Below, piece after piece: positions 16,698-25,285 of a stretch of 64,000 nt of DNA. A program made the translations under genes and the position numbers. Every line of letters begins with the position of its first letter. The stretch's first letter is position 1. The notes beneath the pieces were generated by a model. That model was not told where the DNA came from, searched no databases, and worked only from the letters and a program-made list of their open reading frames with translations. The stretch covers positions 35,696 to 99,695 of the forward strand of contig NZ_CAKRAH010000004.1 in NCBI RefSeq assembly GCF_934294775.1, read 5' to 3'. This DNA comes from an uncultured Dorea sp. GTDB lineage: Bacteria > Bacillota > Clostridia > Lachnospirales > Lachnospiraceae.

Positions 16698-19139
16698 TTA
16701 TCCGATATACGTATTACCGCTTCCCTGTGTCGTCTGATCCATCTGTTCGTATGGCATACTGTGTTTAACATCTTCGTTCACATTTTCATAAATCACACTT
16801 GTCTCGGTGTATCCGACCAGTATCACTGCTTTCTGCGCATCTGTCATTGCGATGACCGGACGGCCCTGGTTGATAATATAGAGAATCTCTTCTGTCGTAC
16901 AGCCGGTCAGGTCATACGCCTTTCCGTCACTGACTTCCCTGATGATATCGATTGGTTTTTCCTGGTTTCTCAACCGCTCTTTGATCGCATTGATCTGATC
17001 ATCTTTATCCGTGATCGAATATTGCAGATTACGGTTTCCTCTCTCCCATACATAATTCTGGGATGAATCTGTCACGACTCCGTTATAATCATTCGCCTTC
17101 TTGATGGCATCTCCCGCTTTGGTATATACACCTTGCATCTCTCCATGTCCGTAGACATAATATTTTTCCGGTGCTTCTTTATCTGAAAATGTAATAGTCT
17201 GCGGAGTTTCAAATAATACCTGCTTTGGATTCAGCACCTTTGGTTCCTTATCTGAGATTCCATCATCATATGTCAGTCTTACCTGTGTTCCCTTAAGTTC
17301 TGTAGCATATGTCTCAAGCGTAATATTACTTTCATTCTTCTGTGCATTGTTGGTGATATAATCCGGCAGTGTTCCGGTATAAGTATCATTTTCCTTTACT
17401 GCACGCTCCAGCGTGATCATATCTTCTTCAAATGATGCATTTAAAATATAAATCCCATCTCTTTGATACTCTTTGATCACTTTTCCTTTTTTACTTCGGA
17501 TCTCCAGCTTGTACATTGGAACGGTCGTCTCTCCAGATACAGTCTTGCCAAGATCATCGGTCTTTGCCGTACCATATACAAAATCACCTCGGATGAATCC
17601 AAGTGGACGTATGCATTCTCCTGCTCCACACTGAACGGTTTGCTTCTTTCCTGTATCAACATTCAGAATGACAATTCTCGTTGCTGTTCCAACTTCTCCA
17701 TTCGCCTGATATGCAATCATACTGCCATCTTTTGAGACCACATACTGCTGTGCATCCAGACCTCTTACAAGTACCGATTTTTCATCCTGCTCTACATCAT
17801 ACTGATATAATGTTCCATCAACCATGGTATATAACATATCTGTACCTGCATCATAATAAGACATTTCTCCCAGTTCGTTTATCGCATTGGCATAGGATTT
17901 ATTCGTTGAGATAAATACCTTCTCTTCTACTGAGTTCTTCTCAATATCGAAGTAATAAACTGCAACCCCTACTTCTCCCTCATGTTCACCCCGGTTCATA
18001 TAACCAGATACCATAAAGCTTGTATTTCCCTTTGCATCTATACTCAGAAGTTTGATCTTATGATTTGCCACCAGATTTCTCACATCCGTGTTCTCCGAAT
18101 CCGCAAACCCGAATACCATGGATAACTCATCCGAGTCTTTATTGTAGCACCAGAGTTCATTGGCCTCTACAAATGCCACAATGGATCCATCCTTGTTCAC
18201 CAGATACGGAAGATCTGATGATGCAATTCCAAGAATGACTCCTTTTTCATTCAGCACCTTTTGAGATGCATCAAAGATCTGATCCATGGTCCGGTCGTAA
18301 TCCAGCAGATAAGCTTTCTGTGCATCTGCAATGTAACGTACGCGGAAGAACTCTTTCACTGCATAGCGGTCTGTTTCATTTTCTTCCCCTGTACATCTGA
18401 CTCTGTACTGAAGCTGTACGGAAATACAGGTACTGTTCATTTCTTTAATATTCCAACGTTCCCCGTTTTCCACCTGCGGTTTCAGGCTTCCCCATGTCAC
18501 ATGTTCATAATCGGAATTAATCGTCACATGCTGAAATGTCGTGTTGTCCGCATCTTCTGTTGGTTCCAGTGCTGCGCCGACTCCGGCATTTTCCACTTTT
18601 CCAAGTGCATTCTCGTGATAGTTACTGATATAATTCAGACATTCTGCAGCATTCGCACTTTGTCCGTCTGCGATTCTTGTATAATAATAAACCGGATCTG
18701 CTCCTTTTCGGTTCAGGCGGATTTCAAGAACCCGTTCTTCATCCATTACATTTTCACCGCTCAGATCAAGTTCGAACTCTCTTCCTATCTTCTGGATCTT
18801 CTGGCTCGCTATCTCGCTTGTTCCATCCAGCGAATATACCTTATAACTTCCTCCCGTAAATTTATTGCCGAACGATTCTACTTTTACATCCAGCTTCTGG
18901 TCTGAAACCGGTGTGATCGTGTCATGCATAGAAGATACATCCATACGTTTTGCATATCCTGATAATGTATTAATGTTAAATCCTCCATACGAAAACGAAA
19001 TCTGTGGAAATGTTGCAGCCCCCATATCAGCTGTCATATTGTCATTTCCTTTATTCGCCAAATAGCTGAATATAAATACTGCGATGATAAACACCACAAC
19101 TAAAATTCCTGCATTTTTCAAACGTTTTTTTAATGTCAT
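16698..19139 (-). CDS. Membrane-anchored extracellular protein with propeller-like centre
   Basis: I do not recognise a named family for this 813-residue protein. A single N-terminal membrane helix (about residues 10-28) would anchor it with the bulk outside the cell. The middle (about 330-560) has repeated beta-propeller-like strands (KDGSMIAYQANGE, RIVILNVDTGKK). The last 75 residues (TTEEILYIINQGRPVIAMTDAQKAVILVGY) resemble the end of a C39-like papain fold, but the position where active enzymes have His (HxVVLVGY) reads KAVILVGY, so peptidase activity is unlikely. It begins 16 bases after the methyltransferase gene and is probably co-transcribed. Confidence 0.7.
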   Translation of the reverse strand: MTLKKRLKNAGILVVVFIIAVFIFSYLANKGNDNMTADMGAATFPQISFSYGGFNINTLSGYAKRMDVSSMHDTITPVSDQKLDVKVESFGNKFTGGSYKVYSLDGTSEIASQKIQKIGREFELDLSGENVMDEERVLEIRLNRKGADPVYYYTRIADGQSANAAECLNYISNYHENALGKVENAGVGAALEPTEDADNTTFQHVTINSDYEHVTWGSLKPQVENGERWNIKEMNSTCISVQLQYRVRCTGEENETDRYAVKEFFRVRYIADAQKAYLLDYDRTMDQIFDASQKVLNEKGVILGIASSDLPYLVNKDGSIVAFVEANELWCYNKDSDELSMVFGFADSENTDVRNLVANHKIKLLSIDAKGNTSFMVSGYMNRGEHEGEVGVAVYYFDIEKNSVEEKVFISTNKSYANAINELGEMSYYDAGTDMLYTMVDGTLYQYDVEQDEKSVLVRGLDAQQYVVSKDGSMIAYQANGEVGTATRIVILNVDTGKKQTVQCGAGECIRPLGFIRGDFVYGTAKTDDLGKTVSGETTVPMYKLEIRSKKGKVIKEYQRDGIYILNASFEEDMITLERAVKENDTYTGTLPDYITNNAQKNESNITLETYATELKGTQVRLTYDDGISDKEPKVLNPKQVLFETPQTITFSDKEAPEKYYVYGHGEMQGVYTKAGDAIKKANDYNGVVTDSSQNYVWERGNRNLQYSITDKDDQINAIKERLRNQEKPIDIIREVSDGKAYDLTGCTTEEILYIINQGRPVIAMTDAQKAVILVGYTETSVIYENVNEDVKHSMPYEQMDQTTQGSGNTYIG

Positions 19140-19155
19140 CTATACTCCCTCTTTA

Positions 19156-20328
19156 TTAATCTTCGTCCGGCTTTTCTTCTACTGCATAGCCATCCAGCAG
19201 TCTGCCCAAAGTCGGTGTCACTCTAAGTGCCGCTTCACATCTGCGGATCGCATCGTCTCCTTGTCCCTTTTTCTTTTTATTTTTCACTGCCCGGATCAGG
19301 ATATTCTTTGGCGTATGCTCCATATCTATGAATTCCAGAATCTGCGCCGTATATCCTTCCCGTTCCAGATATTCTGCCCTTAACCCGTCTGTGATCAGGG
19401 CCGCCATACGTTCTTTTAAGAGACCGTACTTTAATATTGGTTCCAGTACTTCATTTTTAATCTGCCGGTTCAGTTCATGCTGGCAGCATGGCACAGATAA
19501 GATTACCTTTGCATCCCATCCAACAGCTTTTGCCAGCGCATAATCCGTGGCGGTATCGCAGGCATGTAATGTCACCACCATGTCTACTTTATTCACACCT
19601 GTATAGTCTGCGATGTCTCCTTCTAAGAACTTTAACTTCTCATATCCATATTTTTCACTTAATTCATTGCAGTGACGGATGACGTCTTTTTTCAGATCCA
19701 GACCTATAATTCTTATGTCATATGATTTTAGTTCATGCAGATAATAATACATGGCAAATGTCAGGTAAGATTTCCCACATCCAAAGTCCAGGATCGTAAG
19801 CTCTCTGTCCTTATCAAGTTCCGGCAGAATGTCTTCGATAAACTCAAGAAAACGGTTAATCTGACGGAATTTGTCGAATTTGGCATGCACGATCTTTCCT
19901 TCCTGTGTCATAACCCCGAGATCCTGCAGAAATGGTACCGGAATTCCTTCCTCCAGCACATATTTTTTCTTTCTGTCATGACTCATATTGATCTTTTTTC
20001 TGTCACCTTTTTTTAGTTTGCTTTTTATCGTAACTTTCCCTTTTTTACTTATCAGAACACTGTAACTGCATCCTTGTGTATCAAGCTGCATCTGTTTCAT
20101 ATTTTCCATATGTTCCAGCAGTTTTTCACAGGCTTTTTCTACCTCCATATTTTCATGAAATGCCTGGTTATTTTGAAAAGATTCTAACTGAAAAAGCAGT
20201 GTATCCTTCTTTAAAATGGGTCTTACTTTTACTTTTTGTATTGCATCTTTATTCCTTGGATTGCTTAATGTTGCAGAAATAAAGTCTATATTTAGATTTT
20301 CCTGTAATAATTTTCTTAATTCATCCAT
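19156..20328 (-). CDS. Class I SAM methyltransferase (Methyltransf_32-like)
   Basis: The 390 residues consist of an N-terminal domain of unknown fold (1-150, basic 95-125) and a C-terminal SAM-dependent methyltransferase. Motif I is ILDFGCGKSYLTFAMYYYL (about 179-197); HACDTATDYALA and SVPCCQHELNRQI follow. The CDTATD and PCCQHE motifs are those of the TRMT13-like group, so an RNA substrate is plausible but not shown. No Shine-Dalgarno sequence precedes the ATG; a consensus promoter ends 8 bases before it, so the mRNA may be leaderless. It starts a two-gene unit with the 813-residue membrane protein. Confidence 0.85.
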   Translation of the reverse strand: MDELRKLLQENLNIDFISATLSNPRNKDAIQKVKVRPILKKDTLLFQLESFQNNQAFHENMEVEKACEKLLEHMENMKQMQLDTQGCSYSVLISKKGKVTIKSKLKKGDRKKINMSHDRKKKYVLEEGIPVPFLQDLGVMTQEGKIVHAKFDKFRQINRFLEFIEDILPELDKDRELTILDFGCGKSYLTFAMYYYLHELKSYDIRIIGLDLKKDVIRHCNELSEKYGYEKLKFLEGDIADYTGVNKVDMVVTLHACDTATDYALAKAVGWDAKVILSVPCCQHELNRQIKNEVLEPILKYGLLKERMAALITDGLRAEYLEREGYTAQILEFIDMEHTPKNILIRAVKNKKKKGQGDDAIRRCEAALRVTPTLGRLLDGYAVEEKPDED

Positions 20329-20336
20329 AATACTAT

Positions 20337-20365
20337 ATTGTAATGTTTTTTAGACAAGAGCGCAA
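20337..20365 (-). promoter_or_regulatory. Promoter placing the start codon at the 5' end (leaderless)
   Basis: On the minus strand TTGCGC (20360-20365) and TACAAT (20337-20342) are 17 bases apart. The expected start point falls at about 20328-20331 and the ATG begins at 20328. With no purine-rich binding site upstream, this fits a leaderless transcript. Confidence 0.5.
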
Positions 20366-20437
20366 GTGGAGTATTCGTCATTTTTACCAATAAATGCGTG
20401 GTTTTTTCAGGAATATAAACAATTGCAAATTATCACA

Positions 20438-20564
20438 GTGGGGACGGGGGTTTTTTAAAAAGGGACGGGGGTAAATGCAATTAGGGACGGAGGTTTTTTT
20501 AAAAAGGGACGGGGGTAAATGCAATTAGGGACGGAGGTTTTTTTAAAATCCCCCGTCCCCTTTT
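20438..20564. repeat. GGGACGG repeat array with 44-bp tandem duplication
   Basis: The array begins GGGGACGGGGGTTTTTTAAAA. Two identical 44-bp units follow (20461-20504 and 20505-20548), each made of AGGGACGGGGGTAAATGC, AATTAGGGACGGAGG and a T7A4 run. It ends with the complement TCCCCCGTCCCC directly at the stop codon of the sensor-kinase gene. All internal GGGACGG motifs point the same way and only the last is inverted. It probably also serves as the kinase operon terminator. Confidence 0.85.
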
Positions 20565-23187
20565 AGACTTCACTTGGAAATGTAATTGTCACTTTGAATA
20601 GATCTCCATCCAGATACAGCTCGAATTTTCCTCCCTGCATCTCTGTCAGAGACTGCGCAATAGAAAGTCCAAGACCGCTTCCTTCTGTGCTTCTTGATAC
20701 ATCCCCTCTGATGAAACGCTCTGTCAGTTCGTCTGCCGGGATATTCAGCGGCTGTTCTGATATATTTTTTAGACTGAAATATGCTTTTCCGTTTTCTTTC
20801 CAGAGATCCGCATACACACGGGTTCCTTTCATTGCATACTTTGCCGCATTATTATAAATATTGGACAGTACTCTCCAGAGTCTCCTTCCGTCCGCCTGGA
20901 TTATAACTTCTTCCTTCGGAAGATTCAGTACCTCTTTAAGCTCTCTTGCCAGGAATTTTTCCGCAAATTCCCCACTCGTCTGCTGGATCATTTCCACCAG
21001 ATTAATGTTCATGAATTCCAGTGTGATATTTCCGGAGCTTACTTTTGAAGCTTCCACTACATCTTCTGTCAATGTCTTAAGGCGCTGTGATTTCTGCTCC
21101 AGTACTTCTATATATCTTTGAATCTTCGGATCTTCAAAATTCTCCTGTTTTAACAGCTCTACATAATTTATGATCGATGTAAGCGGTGTCTTAATATCAT
21201 GCGATACATTTGTGATCAGATCTGTCTTCAGACGTTCACTTTTCATGTTCTTTGCCAGCGCCGTATCCAGACCTTCCCCGATTGAATTGATCTGTTCTGC
21301 CATCTCAAGCTGTTCTTCTTTCAACCCCTGTATCGGTATCTGATAATCAACTTCACCTCCGGCAATCCTGTCAATTCCAGTCTTGATCTGCCCGATTCCT
21401 TTTGCCCGTTCTACCAGATAGATGAACACTGCCACATCCAGACCAAAGAGAAGTACTGTCATTGGATTTGCAGGCAAAAGGGTATCATTTACAGCCCAGT
21501 ATATGAACAGATAACAGCTCCAGTGTAATATAAAAAACACCGCAAATCCTATAATTGTCTTCCACAGGAAACGTATATTTCTGTATATATCTCTCAGAAA
21601 TACCAGGCCCCATCTGAGAATGCTGTTCTTCCATACAGTTTTGGCCTTTATCCGCCGTACCAGGCTCAGATATCCCCACAGAAACATCGCACAGGTAAAT
21701 GCCGCCAGCAGACATCCCGCCAACAATTCCGGTAGATACTGCGTGCTATTATTCACTGCCGGTACCATAAATCTTAATCTATCGGTATCCGTCTCTGTCA
21801 GAAAGTCAAATCTGGTACCCAGAACCGCCGGTACCGCCCATATCATAATTACAAGCAGCGCCGCCAGCTCTGTCTTCATACGATCGAATCCGTTCATATG
21901 GATTTCTTCATTTTTCGGAACTTTTCCGGCACCGATCGTCAGCATGATAAGAACCGCAAAGTACGCAGCCAGAGCTCCCACTCCAAGGATTCCTATCATC
22001 TTTGTCTTTGTACCGTATTTTGCAAATATATGACTCTGTTCATAAAAATTATCCTTTACCGGATAGGATGTATCTACTGCTGTCGCATAGATATAATTCT
22101 TGGCATCCACATAATAAGGCATCGATGATTTCCACTCCTGCGCCTGGGAATCTTCTTTATTTATCTTTTTAATATTGCTCTCATAACCCGAAAGCTGGGG
22201 ACGTATAATCATATATTTTCCGGATTTTTTGAGTGCTTTTAGATTTTCCGCATAATCAGCAAAATTACTGTATGCTTTCTTGTTCGTATACACGACATTT
22301 TTATCCAGGTCTATATACATATATGTAAGATTCGTATTTCCTTCTTTATAGGTATCCTGATTCACCATATGCGAATCAATATCGTAATATATATTTCTGA
22401 CTGCGCTTTCAATCTTTTCGTATACTTCATTTAACTTTCCGTTCCATTGTTCTGAATTATTCACAAGCTCAAGAACGGTCTGCCCGCTTGCCGTCTTATA
22501 TTCACCAAGGAGTCTTACACCATCATAATTCCAACAGTTAATATAAACAATTTTTCCTTCCTTATCCTGAAGTCCGCGGAATTTTAATTCATTGCTTCCG
22601 CCTTCTTCATCATATTTACCCTGCTTTAATTCTGCCAGTATTTCATCTGCGGAACTATCACCGGTTACAACAAATGATAACTCTCCCCGGTCAATCATAG
22701 CTTTGAATTCCTGATATTTATAATAGTGATACGTTCCCTGTGAACGCTTGCATACGATAATCCCGTCTTTATTCTTAAGTTTCTGTAATTCCGAGTCGTA
22801 ATCATCCGTGGTTGAGATCAGTTTTCCCCATTCATAGAGGTCATTCAGCCGGTAGGATAATCCGCTTGTATCTTTTCCCGATATCGTTCCATTATCTACA
22901 TAACCCGGCACATCTACGACTTTATCCGCATCGTATGTTCCATTTTTCCCATACAGACTCAGATATCGGACTTCTTCGAGTACATTTTCATTCGCCAGCT
23001 CTACTTCTTTTAAGAAACTATCTGAGTTCTCATATACTTTTGCCGAATCAAGTGCAAATAGTTCCTGTGTCAGAATTGGGTAACGGCTCACCCATAAGCA
23101 GCAGATTGCTATCAGTATGGCAAGGATATGCGCCGCTATCACTAAAATGACCTTCGCCGGCCAAGTACGGTACCACTTGTATTTCAT
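20563..23187 (-). CDS. Large multi-pass sensor histidine kinase
   Basis: This 874-residue kinase has one N-terminal membrane helix (about 11-33), an extracellular domain of about 360 residues rich in Lys, Asp and Tyr, then five further membrane helices between about 395 and 600 and a HAMP-like linker. HisKA (NVSHDIKTPLTSIINYVELL) and HATPase (NIYNNAAKYAM, GSGLGLSIAQSLTEMQGG) follow. The size of the sensor part and the multi-helix module distinguish it from the VanS-like kinase at 11 kb. The regulator gene lies 30 bases upstream on the same strand. Ligand unknown; the large outer domain suggests a peptide or envelope signal (inference). Confidence 0.88.
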   Translation of the reverse strand: MKYKWYRTWPAKVILVIAAHILAILIAICCLWVSRYPILTQELFALDSAKVYENSDSFLKEVELANENVLEEVRYLSLYGKNGTYDADKVVDVPGYVDNGTISGKDTSGLSYRLNDLYEWGKLISTTDDYDSELQKLKNKDGIIVCKRSQGTYHYYKYQEFKAMIDRGELSFVVTGDSSADEILAELKQGKYDEEGGSNELKFRGLQDKEGKIVYINCWNYDGVRLLGEYKTASGQTVLELVNNSEQWNGKLNEVYEKIESAVRNIYYDIDSHMVNQDTYKEGNTNLTYMYIDLDKNVVYTNKKAYSNFADYAENLKALKKSGKYMIIRPQLSGYESNIKKINKEDSQAQEWKSSMPYYVDAKNYIYATAVDTSYPVKDNFYEQSHIFAKYGTKTKMIGILGVGALAAYFAVLIMLTIGAGKVPKNEEIHMNGFDRMKTELAALLVIMIWAVPAVLGTRFDFLTETDTDRLRFMVPAVNNSTQYLPELLAGCLLAAFTCAMFLWGYLSLVRRIKAKTVWKNSILRWGLVFLRDIYRNIRFLWKTIIGFAVFFILHWSCYLFIYWAVNDTLLPANPMTVLLFGLDVAVFIYLVERAKGIGQIKTGIDRIAGGEVDYQIPIQGLKEEQLEMAEQINSIGEGLDTALAKNMKSERLKTDLITNVSHDIKTPLTSIINYVELLKQENFEDPKIQRYIEVLEQKSQRLKTLTEDVVEASKVSSGNITLEFMNINLVEMIQQTSGEFAEKFLARELKEVLNLPKEEVIIQADGRRLWRVLSNIYNNAAKYAMKGTRVYADLWKENGKAYFSLKNISEQPLNIPADELTERFIRGDVSRSTEGSGLGLSIAQSLTEMQGGKFELYLDGDLFKVTITFPSEV

Positions 23188-23217
23188 CGTGTCTCCTTTC
23201 TACTGTCAGAACTTTTC

Positions 23218-23913
23218 TTACATTTTTTCAATCTTATAGCCAACGCCCCATACCACTTTCAGATAGCGCGGCTCTTTTGGATTGATCTCTATCTTTTCCC
23301 TGATATGACGGATATGTACTGCCACCGTATTATCCACCCCGATTGCATCCTCGTTCCAGATATTTTCATATATCTGATCAATGGAAAATACCTTTCCCTG
23401 ATTCTTCATCAGCAGTAACAGGATATTATATTCTATCGGTGTCAGCTTCACCGGCTCGCCGTCTACGGTCACTTCCTTCTGGTCATCGTTGATCATCAGT
23501 CCGCCAACCGTATAGATTGCCTGATTTTCCTGTGTCACAGAACTTCCAAGCTGTGTATAGCGTCTTAACTGGGACTTCACTCTTGCAGTCAGCTCTAATG
23601 GATTGAACGGCTTCGTAACATAATCATCTGCACCCACATTTAACCCCAGTATCTTATCTGCGTCTTCTGATTTTGCAGATAAGATGATGATTGGCATATT
23701 TTCATTTTCCCTGATCTTTAATGTGGTTCTTATTCCGTCCAGCTTTGGCATCATTACATCTATGATCAGAAGGTCTACTTTTTCACTTTTCATTACCTTC
23801 AACACTTCTTCTCCATCATATGCTTTCAGGATCCGGTACCCTTCCTGCGATAAATAGATTTCTATCGCTTCTACAATTTCTTTATCATCATCACATACCA
23901 GTATGTTATACAT
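23218..23913 (-). CDS. OmpR-family response regulator
   Basis: A receiver domain (MYNILVCDDDKEIVEAIEIYL; Asp in LLIIDVMMPKLDG; SAKSED; KPFNPLEL) precedes an OmpR-type winged helix ending VVWGVGYKIEKM. I chose the ATG before YNILVC because it has AAAGGAGAG upstream at good spacing; an ATG nine codons earlier lies before that site. It should be controlled by the large kinase encoded downstream. About 240 bases of A+T-rich sequence with no recognised feature separate it from the Spo0A-C gene, which is divergent. Confidence 0.91.
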   Translation of the reverse strand: MYNILVCDDDKEIVEAIEIYLSQEGYRILKAYDGEEVLKVMKSEKVDLLIIDVMMPKLDGIRTTLKIRENENMPIIILSAKSEDADKILGLNVGADDYVTKPFNPLELTARVKSQLRRYTQLGSSVTQENQAIYTVGGLMINDDQKEVTVDGEPVKLTPIEYNILLLLMKNQGKVFSIDQIYENIWNEDAIGVDNTVAVHIRHIREKIEINPKEPRYLKVVWGVGYKIEKM

Positions 23914-24179
23914 TTCTTTTTTCTCTCCTTTAAGATACATTCAGACATTCTCTAATATCACTATACAAGAATAACAGGTATTTTTTAAGGTCTGATACGG
24001 TAAATTCTTAAGATATTCTGAAAATGATTAGATTTTGCCCAAATATGAAATTCCATTTTTTTCGGATTTTGGAGTTTTATATTATATTACAAGGTAATTT
24101 TTCTAAATATATATTTTCTTATTCTTTCCTGTAGTCTGCGTAAATATCAAACTAATAAACCAGAAGGAAGAGGAATACT

Positions 24180-24548
24180 ATGAATACTATGAATACAATG
24201 CATGAACCAGAAATAGAATATCTAATCCGCTCTCTCGGAATTGGCGCTACATACAGAGGCTTTGGATATCTAATATACGGAACAAAACTTTGTCTTTCTG
24301 ACGACAACTACCTCCTGTTTGTCAGCAAGTATCTCTATCCCGATATTGCGAAGCACTATAATACTTCCTGTTATAGCGTGGAGCGTAATATACGGACTGT
24401 GATTAAAGTATGCTGGGAGCATGGCAACAAGCATCTGCTTGAAAAGATTGCTCTCCGACCTCTTTATGACCGCCCTACTTCTGGCGAATTTTTTGACATT
24501 ATCACAGCTCATTTACGCACACTTTCTTTGGCTGCCAAGCCTGCTTAA
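24180..24548 (+). CDS. Stand-alone Spo0A C-terminal DNA-binding domain protein
   Basis: The 122 residues align over nearly their full length with the DNA-binding effector domain of Spo0A: EIEYLIRSLGIGATYRGFGYL, then KYLYPDIAKHYNTSCYSVERNIRTVIKVCWEHGN, then RPTSGEFFDIITAHLR. There is no receiver domain, so it cannot be controlled by phosphorylation in the usual way. It could bind or compete for 0A boxes (TGTCGAA-like) or heterodimerise with Spo0A. These roles are inferred. The ATG has AGGAAGAGGAAT upstream; three in-frame ATGs lie within the first seven codons. A structured repeat element and a terminator follow. Confidence 0.85.
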   Translation: MNTMNTMHEPEIEYLIRSLGIGATYRGFGYLIYGTKLCLSDDNYLLFVSKYLYPDIAKHYNTSCYSVERNIRTVIKVCWEHGNKHLLEKIALRPLYDRPTSGEFFDIITAHLRTLSLAAKPA

Positions 24549-24608
24549 TGATCTCTTTTCAGGTTTTTCATTTTTACTTAAGATTTTTTCGAATTCTTTA
24601 ATTCTTTT

Positions 24609-24725
24609 AACATACTTTAGACATATTTGTCTCTTATACTTAATGTCAGATAGTTGATAAACAACAACTATCACCCCCCTCATAAAGTAAAACACCGAAC
24701 TCACTCTTTCGGTGTATACTTTACT
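24609..24725 (+). ncRNA. Candidate structured small RNA, copy 1
   Basis: A conserved upstream block (AACATACTTT at 24609-24618, TATACT at 24635-24640) precedes hairpin 1 (GATAGTTG at 24649-24656 with CAACTATC at 24665-24672), a single-stranded ACCCCCCTCATAA segment, and hairpin 2 (AGTAAA...CACCGAA with TTCGGTG...TTTACT). The same order recurs at 25286-25407 with hairpin 2 changed on both sides. The C-rich segment complements GAGGGGGG-type ribosome binding sites. A strong terminator lies downstream at 24751-24789, giving a possible RNA of about 145 nt. I know no named family that fits. On the opposite strand the same bases can read as a short peptide beginning MRGVIVVVYQLSD. Confidence 0.5.
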
Positions 24726-24750
24726 CTCATTCCTTTAGTAATTATAACAA

Positions 24751-24789
24751 CAACAAAAAAACTCTCCTGTATGGAGAGTTTTTTTGTTG
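24751..24789. terminator. Perfect bidirectional terminator
   Basis: CAACAAAAAAACTCTCC and GGAGAGTTTTTTTGTTG are perfect 17-base arms with a five-base loop, with T runs in both directions. It separates the Spo0A-C/RNA side from the convergent cupin gene. Between it and the cupin stop, GTCCAGG and CCCGGAC (24819-24839) form another small hairpin. Confidence 0.9.
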
Positions 24790-24857
24790 CATAAAGTTCT
24801 TTTATCAAATACCAGCAAGTCCAGGGCACTGTCCCGGACCAACTCTTCTGATCCTCC

Positions 24858-25187
24858 TTAAAATACTACAACCAGCAGCATCTTAAACTGTTCTTTTCCA
24901 TGTACTGCATGTGGGTGCTTTGCAGGCATTACAATGGACTCGCCTTCATGTAATTCATATTTCTGTCCATCGATCGTAATCTCGCCAACTCCGTCCAGAC
25001 ATGTTACAAATGCATCCCCGCCGGATTCATGTGTACTGATTTCTTCTCCTTTGTCGAATGAGAATAAGGTTACACTCAGTGCATCATTCTGTGCCAGTGT
25101 CTTGCTGACTACCTGTCCTTCCTGATATGCTACCTGGTTTTTTAATACTACTACTTCTGCTTTACTGATATTTTTGATCATGCTCAT
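24858..25187 (-). CDS. Small cupin-domain protein
   Basis: The 109 residues form a single cupin barrel: SFDKGEEISTHESGGDAFVTCLDGVGEI is motif 1 (a metal site with His replacing parts of the usual HxH) and GESIVMPAKHPHAVHG is motif 2. Such small cupins bind metals or small ligands; the substrate here cannot be told. It stands alone on the minus strand, between the two structured RNA-like elements, with an AAGGAACG site upstream of the ATG. Confidence 0.85.
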   Translation of the reverse strand: MSMIKNISKAEVVVLKNQVAYQEGQVVSKTLAQNDALSVTLFSFDKGEEISTHESGGDAFVTCLDGVGEITIDGQKYELHEGESIVMPAKHPHAVHGKEQFKMLLVVVF

Positions 25188-25285
25188 GCCTTATCGTTCC
25201 TTTCTTGATTCTCTCCATATAGCTTACTATAATACTTTTTCCCCTTCCCCAATGTGGTTTTAACAACAAAAACGATAATTTTATA

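Noticed and set aside
18261..18905. 214-residue plus-strand open frame
   Set aside because: It is antisense to the 813-residue membrane protein gene, with shadow-type composition and no start signal.
20461..20548. Possible CRISPR array
   Set aside because: Only two identical 44-bp units without variable spacers; the motif belongs to a dispersed GGGACGG palindrome family and no cas genes are present.
24513..24704. 63-residue minus-strand protein
   Set aside because: It largely overlaps the convergent Spo0A-C gene and the RNA-like element. Only the first 13 residues after an internal ATG resemble the second copy, and the second copy stops early, so coding is weakly supported.
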